The translations under genes and the position numbers were made by a program. Positions 1-7,705 of a stretch of 64,000 nucleotides of DNA are shown here, piece after piece. Below the pieces are notes generated by a model, which saw only the letters and a program-made list of their open reading frames with translations, was not told the DNA's origin and did not search any database. Within the stretch, counting starts at the first letter, position 1. Each line of letters starts with the position of its first letter. This stretch comes from Pseudomonas putida (lineage in GTDB: Bacteria > Pseudomonadota > Gammaproteobacteria > Pseudomonadales > Pseudomonadaceae), in the NCBI RefSeq assembly GCF_002741075.1, contig NZ_CP016634.1, positions 1,070,501 to 1,134,500 on the forward strand, written 5' to 3'.

Positions 1-2
1 TC

Positions 3-998
3 TACACCGAGGAGGATGCCAAGCGGGCGCTGGCGCTGTTTCGCCCGGTAGAGTTGCACCACAGTACCGTGGTTGCCGAGGGCATGGAGCTTCTGCTGCG
101 TACGGCGGGGCACATACTGGGTGCCGCGACCGTGCAGATCACCGCCGATGGCCAGCGGCTGCTGTTCTCTGGCGACCTTGGGCGCCCGCAGGATCCAATC
201 ATGCAGGCGCCCGAACTGGTCAGGACGGCAGACATACTGCTGGTGGAGTCCACCTATGGGGATCGCAAGCATCCTGACGAATCCACCGAACAGTACCTGG
301 CCCAGGTCATCAACCAGACGCTCCTGCGCCATGGCATCACCCTGGTGCCATCCTTCGCCGTAGGCCGTGCCCAGCTGTTGATGTACTACCTGTACAAGCT
401 CAAACGCGATGGGCTGATACCGGACATACCGGTCTACCTCAACAGCCCGATGGCCACCGATGCCACCACCCTGTACCAGCAGTTCAGGAGCGAGCATCGT
501 CTGTCAGCGGCGGAGTGCGCGGCGATATGCAGGGGTACGCACATCATCCGCACCGTCGATGAATCCAGGCACCTGGACCAGTTACGCGAACCGGCGGTGA
601 TCATTGCCGCCAGCGGCATGGCCACAGGTGGGCGGGTTCTGCATCACCTCAAGGCGCTGGCGCCCAACCCACGCAACAGCATCCTGTTTTCGGGCTTTCA
701 GGCCGGAGGTACGCGCGGCGCCGATATCGTCGCCGGCGCGCGCAGTGTGCGTGTGCATGGCGAGGATGTCCCCATCCGGGCGCAGGTGTATGCGATGGAG
801 AATCTGTCGGCGCACGCCGATGCCGATGAAATCATGGAGTGGTTGCGCGGCTTCACCCGACCGCCGCGCCAGACCTATGTCATCCATGGTGAGCCGCACG
901 CGGCCGACACCTTGCGCCGGCGTATCAGCATCGAACTCGGATGGCAGGTCTGCGTGCCCGAGCATCAGGAAACCGTTGCCATAGACCCTGTGCGCTAG
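3..998 (+). CDS. MBL-fold/beta-CASP metallo-hydrolase, RNA-specificity type (5' truncated by window edge)
   Basis: C-terminal 331 residues of a metallo-beta-lactamase/beta-CASP protein; the reading frame is open to the window edge, so the start and the first metal motif (HxHxDH) lie outside. Visible family motifs in order are GHILGAA, FSGDLGRP (motif 3 Asp), ESTYGDR, the beta-CASP segment with AASGMATGGRVLHHL, LSAHAD and the C-terminal IHGEP. Proteins with this architecture act as RNA endo/exonucleases or are annotated as RNA-metabolising MBL proteins. The gene precedes a small membrane protein by 19 bases, suggesting co-transcription. In this window it forms the left part of a stress island. 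The substrate cannot be told from sequence. Confidence 0.9.
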   Translation, partial: YTEEDAKRALALFRPVELHHSTVVAEGMELLLRTAGHILGAATVQITADGQRLLFSGDLGRPQDPIMQAPELVRTADILLVESTYGDRKHPDESTEQYLAQVINQTLLRHGITLVPSFAVGRAQLLMYYLYKLKRDGLIPDIPVYLNSPMATDATTLYQQFRSEHRLSAAECAAICRGTHIIRTVDESRHLDQLREPAVIIAASGMATGGRVLHHLKALAPNPRNSILFSGFQAGGTRGADIVAGARSVRVHGEDVPIRAQVYAMENLSAHADADEIMEWLRGFTRPPRQTYVIHGEPHAADTLRRRISIELGWQVCVPEHQETVAIDPVR

Positions 999-1017
999 TC
1001 TGGCGCGGGAGGCGGTC

Positions 1018-1662
1018 GTGGATATACAAGCAAGGGCAAAACTGAAGGCATGGATGCAACGGCCCAGGGGCAGCCTGGGGTGGATCATGGCCATCCTCAC
1101 CTGGGTGATAGCCGCCTCCGCCTACCAGGCCCTCAGCCCGCCCTGGCGCCTTCCCCTGCGTGATCCCGCTGTCCTGCTGACCTTGCTGGCTTTGAGCATC
1201 GCGGTGGGGTGGGCCGTGCAACGCGGCGTGAGACGCACGGTGGGCAAAGCCATTTTCCAGGGGCAGACCACCGGCTGGCAGGCCAGGCTCGCCCTCATCC
1301 GCACGGTCGCCCGGGAGTCGAACGTGCTGCTGGGCATGCTGGTGCTCTTGGCCGTGCTCGGCGCCAGCACGCTTTGGCTGGCAGGTCGCTCCGTGGAGCG
1401 CATCGTGGATCGGTGCCAGGCCAACCTGCTGGCCCAGGCGCAGGTTCCCGAGGCCGAACCGCTCGCCACGCTGGTGGGCAGGCCCGTGTGCACATGCCTG
1501 GCGCAGACCTTTCTGGACCGCAATGGCGTGATTCGACTGGCGATGTTCCAGACGCCGCTGCAGCCAGTGGTTACCTTCCAGGCCTTGACGCCTGCGGACG
1601 AACGGCATTGTCTGGCGCAGTTCGACTTGCTGCCGGAAGACGCGGCCTCGACGCGCCCCTGA
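1018..1662 (+). CDS. Hypothetical inner-membrane protein
   Basis: A 214-residue protein starting with GTG, 19 bases after the MBL gene. The start is supported by a GGGAGG stretch about 5 bases upstream. Three hydrophobic segments are visible at about residues 22-40, 44-62 and 94-113, followed by a soluble C-terminal region of about 100 residues with a CTC pair near residue 160. I do not recognise a named family. Its position between the MBL hydrolase and a phosphoribosyltransferase suggests it belongs to the same stress-related transcription unit. No function is assigned. Confidence 0.75.
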   Translation: MDIQARAKLKAWMQRPRGSLGWIMAILTWVIAASAYQALSPPWRLPLRDPAVLLTLLALSIAVGWAVQRGVRRTVGKAIFQGQTTGWQARLALIRTVARESNVLLGMLVLLAVLGASTLWLAGRSVERIVDRCQANLLAQAQVPEAEPLATLVGRPVCTCLAQTFLDRNGVIRLAMFQTPLQPVVTFQALTPADERHCLAQFDLLPEDAASTRP

Positions 1663-1720
1663 ACGCGCGACGGCCGATCGAATCAACAACCGGTGTCCTG
1701 GGTGACGCAGGAGGTTCCTC

Positions 1721-2425
1721 ATGATCCAGAATCTTGCACGGCAGACCACCTTCGCGAACCGCTGCGAAGCAGGTCGAGCCCTGGTGGAGCCGTTGAGCGA
1801 ATACGCCAACAGGCCTGATGTGATCGTGCTCGCATTACCCCGTGGTGGCGTGCCGGTGGCGTATGAAGTTGCTACGGCCCTCGGGCTTCGCCTGGACCTG
1901 CTGGTAGTGCGCAAGCTCGGCGTACCTTCGCATCCGGAGTACGCCATGGGCGCCATTGCCAGCGGGGGCATCAGGATTGTCAATGACGATGCGCTGCAGG
2001 CATACCCCATCGACCGCGCCCGTTTCGAGGCCGTGCAGGCCCAGGAAACCCGGGAACTGCTGCGACGGGAAAAGCAGTACCGGGGTAATCGCCCACCCCT
2101 GCAGCTCAAGGACCAAGTGGTGATCCTCGTCGACGACGGCCTGGCCACAGGCGCTTCGATGATGGCCGCCGTTCACGCGGTGCGGGCACAGGCGCCTTCG
2201 CGCATCGTGGTCGCGGTGCCGGTCTCGCCGCCGGATACGCTCGACGCCTTGTACGCAGAGGTGGAACAGGTCATTTGCCCGCTGGTGCCAGAGCGGATGG
2301 TTTCAGTCGGCTATTGGTACCTGGATTTTCCACAGACCACCGACGAAGAAGTCATGGCGCTCATGCACAAGGCAAGCCTAAATGAGGCTGCCTCGGACAG
2401 TCCCCGGGAACGTGGAGACGACTGA
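1721..2425 (+). CDS. Phosphoribosyltransferase-domain protein
   Basis: A 234-residue type I phosphoribosyltransferase fold protein. The PRPP-binding loop is VVILVDDGLATGASM near residues 130-144, and the N-terminal half has the LALPRGGVPVAYEVA segment typical of stand-alone PRTases often found beside dienelactone-hydrolase and stress genes. A strong AGGAGG ribosome site precedes the ATG. Such proteins usually bind PRPP and transfer the ribose phosphate to a base, but the acceptor is unknown. A broken hydrolase gene overlaps its 3' end. A second PRTase (18.9-19.5 kb) and a PRPP synthetase (15.3-16.3 kb) occur in the same island, suggesting shared nucleotide or PRPP metabolism. Confidence 0.88.
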   Translation: MIQNLARQTTFANRCEAGRALVEPLSEYANRPDVIVLALPRGGVPVAYEVATALGLRLDLLVVRKLGVPSHPEYAMGAIASGGIRIVNDDALQAYPIDRARFEAVQAQETRELLRREKQYRGNRPPLQLKDQVVILVDDGLATGASMMAAVHAVRAQAPSRIVVAVPVSPPDTLDALYAEVEQVICPLVPERMVSVGYWYLDFPQTTDEEVMALMHKASLNEAASDSPRERGDD

Positions 2426-2590
2426 GCTTTTATCCCGTTCGCTGCCATTGCCGAGTGTCGAACTGCTGGCCGATGTGCGTTCGCCACCCCATGCCCAGGC
2501 GTTGGTTGTTTTCGCGCACGGCAGCGGTCGCACAAGCCCACGGGCCCCGTAGATGGCTGATGTCCTCGCGGGGCGTGGGCTGGGTCGCCC
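2412..2590 (+). pseudogene. Truncated dienelactone-hydrolase-like (alpha/beta hydrolase) gene
   Basis: In the frame starting at GTG 2412, overlapping the PRTase 3' end, the translation contains LVVFAHGSGRTSPR, the typical N-terminal strand and HGSG oxyanion segment of the small dienelactone-hydrolase family that often follows this PRTase. The frame hits TAG at 2550-2552 but continues in the same frame with MADVLAGRGLG, matching the next helix of the family. After about position 2590 the similarity stops, close to the 3' end of the opposite-strand esterase gene. The N-terminal quarter therefore remains with an in-frame stop, and the rest is deleted. Assignment rests on motif recall, not on an alignment. 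Confidence 0.6.
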
Positions 2591-2611
2591 ATTAAAGGCC
2601 TGCAGTCAATC

Positions 2612-3979
2612 TCAGACACCGAACGGATAGGTGTCGTCCTCTGGCTCCAGGTGTTGTTTTTTCGGTAGAGGCAGTGCAGTGACCGGCTGGGTCTGCTCGA
2701 TCCAGAGCATGGCATCGAACTGTTCGGCCAGTACCGCCTCGAAGTAATGACTGAGCCGTTCGCTTTGCGGGCGATAGATCACGCCGATCGCCCGTTCCAG
2801 CAAGGGTGTGGACAGGACTCTGCGCAGCTCTTTTCGCTGCGGATCTCGCCAGTCGGTCAGGGATGCGGCAACGCCGGCCAAGCGGAACTGATGCTCCCAG
2901 CTGTCCGACCGGGCTGGGCGAATGTCCTTGATGTGCATTTCGCCGTCCCAGTCATCGGCGGCGGCCACCTGGCCTCGGTCGGTCGCCATGCCGATCAGCA
3001 CCGCATCACGACCGAAGGCACCTCGACACAGTTGGCCGATGTTGAACTGGCCTTTCCAGCCCATTTCGGTGGCGCCGGCATTGCCGATATGGGAGTTGTG
3101 CGCCCAGACCACGGCCTTGGCGTGCGGTCCCCGGTGTTCGAGCAGTGCGCGCAAGGTATCGAACATGTGCCTGTCACGCAGGTTCCAGGACGCTGTCGCT
3201 CCTCGATAGATCGCGCGGTAATACTGCTCGGCTGCGATGATCACTCGAGCGTTCTGGGCGGCATTGAAGAACGCTTCATCCTGGCAGATAAGCCCAGACA
3301 GTTGCTCTGCCAGCATGGCATTGAGCTGCTCGACCACTGGCTTTTCGCAAGGCATGACGCCACCGCGCTCCACGAAATGCCCATACAGCGCAGGGTCATC
3401 CTGCCAGGGGGTAAGGCAGCCATAGCGTCGCCGGGCTTCAAGGGCCAGGCGCGGGTCTACCCGGTCCAGGTAGGCGAGCACTTCATGAATGGAGTTGCGC
3501 AGGCTGTAGACATCCAGGCCACGGAATTCGACGCGACGTTCGGCGCTCAACAGGTGATTGTGCCCGTGTAGCCAGTGAGTGAACGTTTTCACCTCGCTGT
3601 TACGCCACATCCAGGTCGGAAATCGGCTGAAGATATGGCGTTTCCAGGCCGAATGCGCCAATCCCCGCACGTATTGATCGACATGACCGGCATCCGGCCA
3701 GTCTGCCTCGACGGCGACAATTCTGAATCCATGCTGCTCGATCAATCGTCGGGTAATCGCGGCACGCGCGCGGTAGAACTCGCGGGTGCCATGGCTCGCC
3801 TCGCCGATCATCACCACGCGCGCATCGGCAAAGCGATCGAACATTTCAGCGAAGGCGGGGGCGTCCAGGTCCGGCAAAGGTTCGGCGTACTGGCGCAGAA
3901 CAGGGGCGATATCGGCTCGTTCAACGTGAAACTGCCGGCCGTAGAGTTTTTCCAGCAAGGTGTTCGAAGGTGCGTTCAT
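2612..3979 (-). CDS. Erythromycin esterase-like family protein
   Basis: A 455-residue protein of the erythromycin-esterase/EreA-like fold. The signature GEASHGTREFYRARA lies near residues 40-55 and is followed by VAVEADWPDAG, with further conserved histidines (AHNSHIGNA near residue 300). The start is placed at the ATG 9 bases after GGAGGG; longer in-frame starts upstream lack such a site. Family members hydrolyse macrolide lactones in resistance strains, but chromosomal versions in environmental bacteria are of unknown substrate and often sit among stress genes. It lies 61 bases downstream of the GNAT gene on the same strand, so it probably shares the FNR-boxed promoter at 4677-4690. Confidence 0.88.
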   Translation of the reverse strand: MNAPSNTLLEKLYGRQFHVERADIAPVLRQYAEPLPDLDAPAFAEMFDRFADARVVMIGEASHGTREFYRARAAITRRLIEQHGFRIVAVEADWPDAGHVDQYVRGLAHSAWKRHIFSRFPTWMWRNSEVKTFTHWLHGHNHLLSAERRVEFRGLDVYSLRNSIHEVLAYLDRVDPRLALEARRRYGCLTPWQDDPALYGHFVERGGVMPCEKPVVEQLNAMLAEQLSGLICQDEAFFNAAQNARVIIAAEQYYRAIYRGATASWNLRDRHMFDTLRALLEHRGPHAKAVVWAHNSHIGNAGATEMGWKGQFNIGQLCRGAFGRDAVLIGMATDRGQVAAADDWDGEMHIKDIRPARSDSWEHQFRLAGVAASLTDWRDPQRKELRRVLSTPLLERAIGVIYRPQSERLSHYFEAVLAEQFDAMLWIEQTQPVTALPLPKKQHLEPEDDTYPFGV

Positions 3980-4040
3980 CAACGTCATCCCTCCAAATGA
4001 ATAGCCGACGGCGGCCACGGCGGGCCGCCGCGACACACGC

Positions 4041-4610
4041 TCAAGCCAGCGACAGGCGATGGATGACCTGACTTGCGTCCTCCGGGTCCCGGGTCGTGGT
4101 GAAGCCCGTGGCCTTGGCCAGGTCACGCATCGCTACGTTAGAGGCGGCGTCGATCGAATACATCGCCCGCAGGCCTTTAGCGCGGGCGTGGTCGATCAGG
4201 TGTTTGAGCAGCAGACGGCCCAAACCGTGGTGTTGCCAGCTGTCGAGGACCGTTACCGCGCATTCGCATTCGTCGTCCTTCGCGCAAGCGGCATAACGGG
4301 AAATACCCACTTCCTGCAATTCACCGTCGACGTGGGCAAGCGCGACATAGGCGGCGTGCCGGTCCTGGTCAACATCCATCAGTTGGTTAAGCATTGCCTC
4401 GCCAGGCTCCTTGAGCTGGCACAGGAAGCGAAAGTGACGCGATTCTGGCGATAGCCGTTCGATAAAGGCTTTTTCGCGCTGGCGATCCTTGGATTGCAAG
4501 GGCCTGATCAGCACATGGGTGCCATTATCGAGTGCTTCGATCCAGTGCTCGCCGGAGGGCACGGGGAACGAGGGGGCGGTGTGCTTAGGGGTCATATCGG
4601 CGGTAGCCAT
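4041..4610 (-). CDS. GNAT family N-acetyltransferase
   Basis: A 189-residue protein with a GNAT fold. The acetyl-CoA loop is seen as WQHHGLGRLLLKHLIDHAR, and beta-strand 5 as LRAMYSIDAASNVAMRDLAKATGF. The N-terminal part resembles the acyltransferase domain of protein lysine acetyltransferases (LIRPLQSKDRQREKAFIERLSPES). The start at 4610 follows GAGGAAA at correct spacing; the longer open frame has no ribosome site. It heads a two-gene unit with the esterase-like gene. A perfect FNR/ANR box lies 67 bases upstream of the start, suggesting induction at low oxygen. Whether it acetylates proteins or a small molecule is unknown. Confidence 0.88.
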   Translation of the reverse strand: MATADMTPKHTAPSFPVPSGEHWIEALDNGTHVLIRPLQSKDRQREKAFIERLSPESRHFRFLCQLKEPGEAMLNQLMDVDQDRHAAYVALAHVDGELQEVGISRYAACAKDDECECAVTVLDSWQHHGLGRLLLKHLIDHARAKGLRAMYSIDAASNVAMRDLAKATGFTTTRDPEDASQVIHRLSLA

Positions 4611-4676
4611 GGCAATTTCCTCGGTTGCAAAGCGGGACGATGGAGATTCAGTTTCAACGTTCAGGCTTTGGCCGAC

Positions 4677-4690
4677 TTGATCGTTATCAA
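4677..4690 (-). promoter_or_regulatory. FNR/ANR box upstream of GNAT gene
   Basis: TTGATCGTTATCAA, a perfect match to the FNR/ANR consensus TTGAT-N4-ATCAA. It is intergenic, with its centre 73 bases before the GNAT start. Class II placement would put transcription start near 4642. Binding is inferred. Confidence 0.75.
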
Positions 4691-4817
4691 GTGCTCGGTT
4701 GCCGGTCATCGCAGCTGTTCGACATCCACCTCACGGTCCTTCACGAGCAGGTCCGCCGTTGTTCCCGTGGGAACGATTGCCAGGTGCATGAGGATGACGA
4801 GGATTCAAGGGCTTGCC

Positions 4818-4831
4818 TTGACTTTCCTCAA
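4818..4831 (+). promoter_or_regulatory. Possible imperfect FNR/ANR box upstream of the Crp/Fnr gene
   Basis: TTGACTTTCCTCAA deviates by one base in the right arm (CTCAA for GTCAA). It is intergenic, 104 bases before the Crp/Fnr start. It could mean auto- or ANR control of the regulator, but it is weaker than the other boxes. Confidence 0.35.
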
Positions 4832-4934
4832 GTCCTGGCGCGAGGCGGACCCCCCTTGGTCGGCCATGGCGCCAACCCCAGGGGAAGTGGCTAATGTTTA
4901 TTAATGCCCTGCATGAAAAAGCGGAGGCACCCTC

Positions 4935-5666
4935 ATGTCAGGCTCAGAAGATTTGGGAGCAAGGCCCCAGGTGAAGTGCCTTGCGTGCTCATTGAGTCGG
5001 CTTTGCCTGCCCGCCAGCCTCAGCGCTGACGAGGTGGACAAGCTCGAGCGCATCGTGCGCCGGAATCGCCCACTGAAGAAGGGCGAGTACCTGTTCAAGG
5101 CCGATGAGCCCATGGATCACGTATTTGCCCTGCGCTCAGGGGCCATCAAGAATTTCCTGCTCGACGCCGAGGGCAACGAGCGGGTCAGCGGATTCATCCT
5201 GCCGGGAGAAATGTTGGGCCTGGATGCCATCGGTGCCAGTCATTACCGCAGCTACGCCCTGGCGATGGACGTGTCGTTGGTGTGCTCGATCAAGCTCGAT
5301 CAACTGGTTGACCTGTCGGGACAGATTCCCGGCTTGCGCTACCAGTTGTTGCACATGCTCAGCCTGGGCATTCAAGGCAAGGATGAACACCTGCGGTGCT
5401 GTCATGGGCGTGCCGATCAGCGCCTGGCGATTTTCCTGCTGGGCATGTCGGCTCGCTATCACCAACGGGGCCTGCGCACCGACCTGATCAGGTTGCCCAT
5501 GTCCCGGAGTGACATCGCCAATTACCTGGACCTCACCCTCGAAACCGTCAGCCGGTTGTTCAGCCGATTCACCCAGGCGGGGCTCATTGAGTGCGTCGGC
5601 CGTGAAGTCAGGCTTGTCGACCAACCAGGCCTGGTCAACCTCAGCCGGATGGAGGATGCCGGTTGA
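4935..5666 (+). CDS. FNR/ANR-type oxygen-sensing transcription regulator
   Basis: A 243-residue Crp/Fnr family protein. Cysteines C15, C18 and C24 form the CX2CX5C motif, and C117 (SLVCSI) supplies the fourth ligand expected for an oxygen-labile [4Fe-4S] cluster. The cNMP-like beta-roll spans about 30-140. The winged helix near 185-225 has recognition helix residues E203, S206 and R207 (ETVSRLF), the ExxSR pattern that reads TTGAT half-sites. P. putida is known to carry three FNR paralogues of different oxygen sensitivity; this looks like an accessory one. It is surrounded by genes with TTGAT-type boxes and is the likely local regulator, alone or with ANR. Its 3' end overlaps the convergent reductase-like gene by 26 bases. 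Confidence 0.93.
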   Translation: MSGSEDLGARPQVKCLACSLSRLCLPASLSADEVDKLERIVRRNRPLKKGEYLFKADEPMDHVFALRSGAIKNFLLDAEGNERVSGFILPGEMLGLDAIGASHYRSYALAMDVSLVCSIKLDQLVDLSGQIPGLRYQLLHMLSLGIQGKDEHLRCCHGRADQRLAIFLLGMSARYHQRGLRTDLIRLPMSRSDIANYLDLTLETVSRLFSRFTQAGLIECVGREVRLVDQPGLVNLSRMEDAG

Positions 5667-6369
5667 GTATCCAGAGCACCCGGTCATAGCGTTGCACCGG
5701 CCCCCCCAATGCTGATCGCCAGGCCCCGCCAGGGGGCGCGGCTTGATCCGTACGCAGCCAGATACGCTGTGCAGGTACGCCTTGTTGCCAGCACAGGCGC
5801 GCGGCCTGGCGGGCGATTTGCTCCGGCGCGCAGCAGTAGACGGTGTCCGGTCTGAAACGCTCCAGTTGATCCGTAAGTTGTGCCCATCCGCTGCTGTTGC
5901 GGGGGAGGGCAGATGACGCTGAGAGCCGGTGAAGGCACTCCGCAGGAAGGCGATCGGAGGGGAAACCCTCATGCGACAGTTGCACGTGCACCCAAGGTAG
6001 CCAACAGAGGATCTCATCCAGCGCGCACAGGAGGGCCAGGATCCCTTCGCCCCGGGTGATGGCCAGCAGTCGAGCGCTGTGCAAAGGAATCGGCCAGGCG
6101 CTGCCCAGCGGCCCTGAGTAGTCGAGAACATCGCCTGCCTGCCCCAAGGCTTGGGCGCGATGCGTGGTCACGATGAAACGCCTGGCCAGGCCAGGCAGGC
6201 TGATGTAGCTGCAGGGCAGGTCCAGTCCGCGGTTGCCCAGCAGGCAGAACTGGCCCGGCATCGCTTCCGTGAGCGGCGAGCCGCACAACTCCAGACGCAA
6301 GCACTGCTGGGTGCCTGGGCCCGGTAATGTCTCCAGCAATCGGACACGTCCCCTGTCTTCCCGCCTCAT
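5641..6369 (-). CDS. Ferredoxin-reductase-like FAD/NAD-binding protein (orphan)
   Basis: A 242-residue protein resembling the ferredoxin-NADP reductase superfamily (PyrK/sulfhydrogenase gamma type). The FAD-barrel pattern AMPGQFCLL is followed by a PCSYIS segment in the place of the usual RPYSI-type motif. A DYSGPLGSAWPI turn, a LLAITRGEGILALLCALDEIL nucleotide-binding start and a late YCCAPEQIARQAARL segment follow. No C-terminal iron-sulfur cysteine cluster is evident. The start at 6369 follows GAGG; a longer frame would begin inside the upstream FNR box and is rejected. The gene is single and has an FNR-like box at 6431-6444, so a redox role at low oxygen is plausible; its partner is unknown. 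Confidence 0.7.
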   Translation of the reverse strand: MRREDRGRVRLLETLPGPGTQQCLRLELCGSPLTEAMPGQFCLLGNRGLDLPCSYISLPGLARRFIVTTHRAQALGQAGDVLDYSGPLGSAWPIPLHSARLLAITRGEGILALLCALDEILCWLPWVHVQLSHEGFPSDRLPAECLHRLSASSALPRNSSGWAQLTDQLERFRPDTVYCCAPEQIARQAARLCWQQGVPAQRIWLRTDQAAPPGGAWRSALGGPVQRYDRVLWILNRHPPSG

Positions 6370-6430
6370 AAGCGCCTCGTGCGTGCGTTTGCATGCTTTC
6401 TTCAGGCTAGGCCCCTGCCAGAGGTGCACT

Positions 6431-6444
6431 TTGATCAGGGTCAA
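6431..6444 (-). promoter_or_regulatory. FNR/ANR box upstream of reductase-like gene
   Basis: TTGATCAGGGTCAA fits TTGAT-N4-GTCAA. On the minus strand a possible -10 (TAGCCT, 6404-6409) sits 31 bases from the box centre, as expected for a class II FNR promoter. Confidence 0.65.
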
Positions 6445-6473
6445 ACCGGCACCCGATGGCTTGCTTCTGCCGG

Positions 6474-6487
6474 TTGATAAAGATCAA
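6474..6487 (+). promoter_or_regulatory. FNR/ANR box upstream of hsp20-CBS-phosphoketolase
   Basis: TTGATAAAGATCAA is a perfect FNR/ANR box, 43 bases centre-to-centre from the oppositely used box at 6431-6444. Class II placement predicts transcription start near 6522, 37 bases before the hsp20 ATG. Confidence 0.75.
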
Positions 6488-6558
6488 GTGCAGCGCCGCC
6501 GTGCGGCGGAAGATCAGAGTGTCTCCAAGGGAGGCATCATTCATTCGAGGAGGTCGCC

Positions 6559-7119
6559 ATGTCTGAAGTCGCCAAGAAAGTCCCCGTCACTCCCGTTGCC
6601 GCCCAGCCGGCCAAAGCTGCGCCGCCCAGCACAGAGTCGTCCGATCTGTGGCGCCCCTTCCAACAGCTGCGACGCCAGGTCGATAGCCTGTTCGAGGATT
6701 TCGGACGGCGGCCACTGCGCATGCCGTTTACCCATACGCCGTTCGACATCGAGCCATTCTGGCGTCGTGAGCTGTTCACCCATGGCATGCCGGCAATGGA
6801 CATCAGCGAGCTGGCCGACGAGTACCGGATCAGCGCCGAGCTGCCTGGTGTGGACGAGAAGGATATCGAGATCAAACTGGCCAACGGCAACCTGGTGATC
6901 CGTGGCGAGAAGCACGAGGAAACTGACGAAAAACGCAAGGAATACCACTTGTCCGAGCGGCACTACGGCAGTTTCGAGCGCGTCTTCCAACTGCCCCGCG
7001 AGGTCGACGCTGAAAAGATCAATGCCCAGTTCGCCAAGGGTGTGTTGCTGGTGCGCCTGCCCAAACGCGCCGAGGCGATTCACCCAGAAAAGCTGATCCC
7101 GATCAAAAGTGGCAAATGA
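6559..7119 (+). CDS. Hsp20/alpha-crystallin small heat shock protein
   Basis: A 186-residue small heat shock protein. The alpha-crystallin domain occupies about residues 75-175: MDISELADEYRISAELPGV, then NLVIRGEKHEE, and the closing GVLLVRLPKRAEA. The N-terminal 30 residues are Ala/Pro/Lys-rich and low complexity, and a LFEDFGRRP segment is typical for bacterial class A sHsps. It would act as an ATP-independent holdase in the cytoplasm. GAGGAGG lies 7 bases before the ATG. It heads a three-gene unit with the CBS protein and phosphoketolase, downstream of a perfect FNR box, so oxygen limitation rather than heat may be its main inducer. Confidence 0.95.
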   Translation: MSEVAKKVPVTPVAAQPAKAAPPSTESSDLWRPFQQLRRQVDSLFEDFGRRPLRMPFTHTPFDIEPFWRRELFTHGMPAMDISELADEYRISAELPGVDEKDIEIKLANGNLVIRGEKHEETDEKRKEYHLSERHYGSFERVFQLPREVDAEKINAQFAKGVLLVRLPKRAEAIHPEKLIPIKSGK

Positions 7120-7177
7120 GTCGAGCCAGCATCAGGAGCAAGGACGCTCCGCCCTCGCTATTTACAGGTAGAACATC

Positions 7178-7642
7178 ATGTCCATTGGTAAATACTGCAA
7201 CCGGGAGGTCGTCACTGCGCCGCCCACCCTGTCGATCTACGCTGCCGCCCGCAAGATGAGCCAATATCATGTCGGTGACCTGGTACTGGCCGAACCGGTC
7301 GACCGCGACCGTTATCGGCCTGTCGGCCTCATCACCGACCGCGACCTTGCGCTCAGGATCATTGCCCGCAATCCTCCCGATCAGGAGGATCTGCAGGCGA
7401 TCGATGTGGTGCCCCGACCGCTGATCACCGCGAATCAGAACGAAGACCTGTTCGATGTCATTCAGAACATGCGCCGCGCCAACATACGACGGATCCCGGT
7501 GGTGGACGATTTCGGTCTGTTGGTCGGGATTGCCACGGCCGATGACCTGGCAGGGTTGTTGATCGACAACCTGCATGAGTTGTCATTGCTGATTCGTCAG
7601 CAGAGCCGGCGAGAGGAAGATATCCGCGTCGAGGATCTCTGA
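7178..7642 (+). CDS. CBS-pair domain protein
   Basis: A 154-residue protein made almost entirely of two CBS motifs (about residues 1-60 and 75-135; GLITDRDLALRIIARN and GIATADDLAGLL are the two closing segments). Such stand-alone CBS pairs bind adenine nucleotides (AMP, ATP, NAD or SAM) and often modulate a partner enzyme. It lies 58 bases after hsp20 and 63 before phosphoketolase on the same strand, and probably senses energy charge in this low-oxygen unit. The partner is not known. Confidence 0.92.
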   Translation: MSIGKYCNREVVTAPPTLSIYAAARKMSQYHVGDLVLAEPVDRDRYRPVGLITDRDLALRIIARNPPDQEDLQAIDVVPRPLITANQNEDLFDVIQNMRRANIRRIPVVDDFGLLVGIATADDLAGLLIDNLHELSLLIRQQSRREEDIRVEDL

Positions 7643-7705
7643 ACCCATTGGCAGCGGCCGTGCATGTGGTACCGACTGCCGCGCACCGCGAAGCTGGGGA
7701 CGATC

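Noticed and set aside
6370..6444. Extended start of the reductase-like gene at a TTG
   Set aside because: It would begin inside the FNR box and remove the promoter; the ATG at 6369 has a ribosome site.
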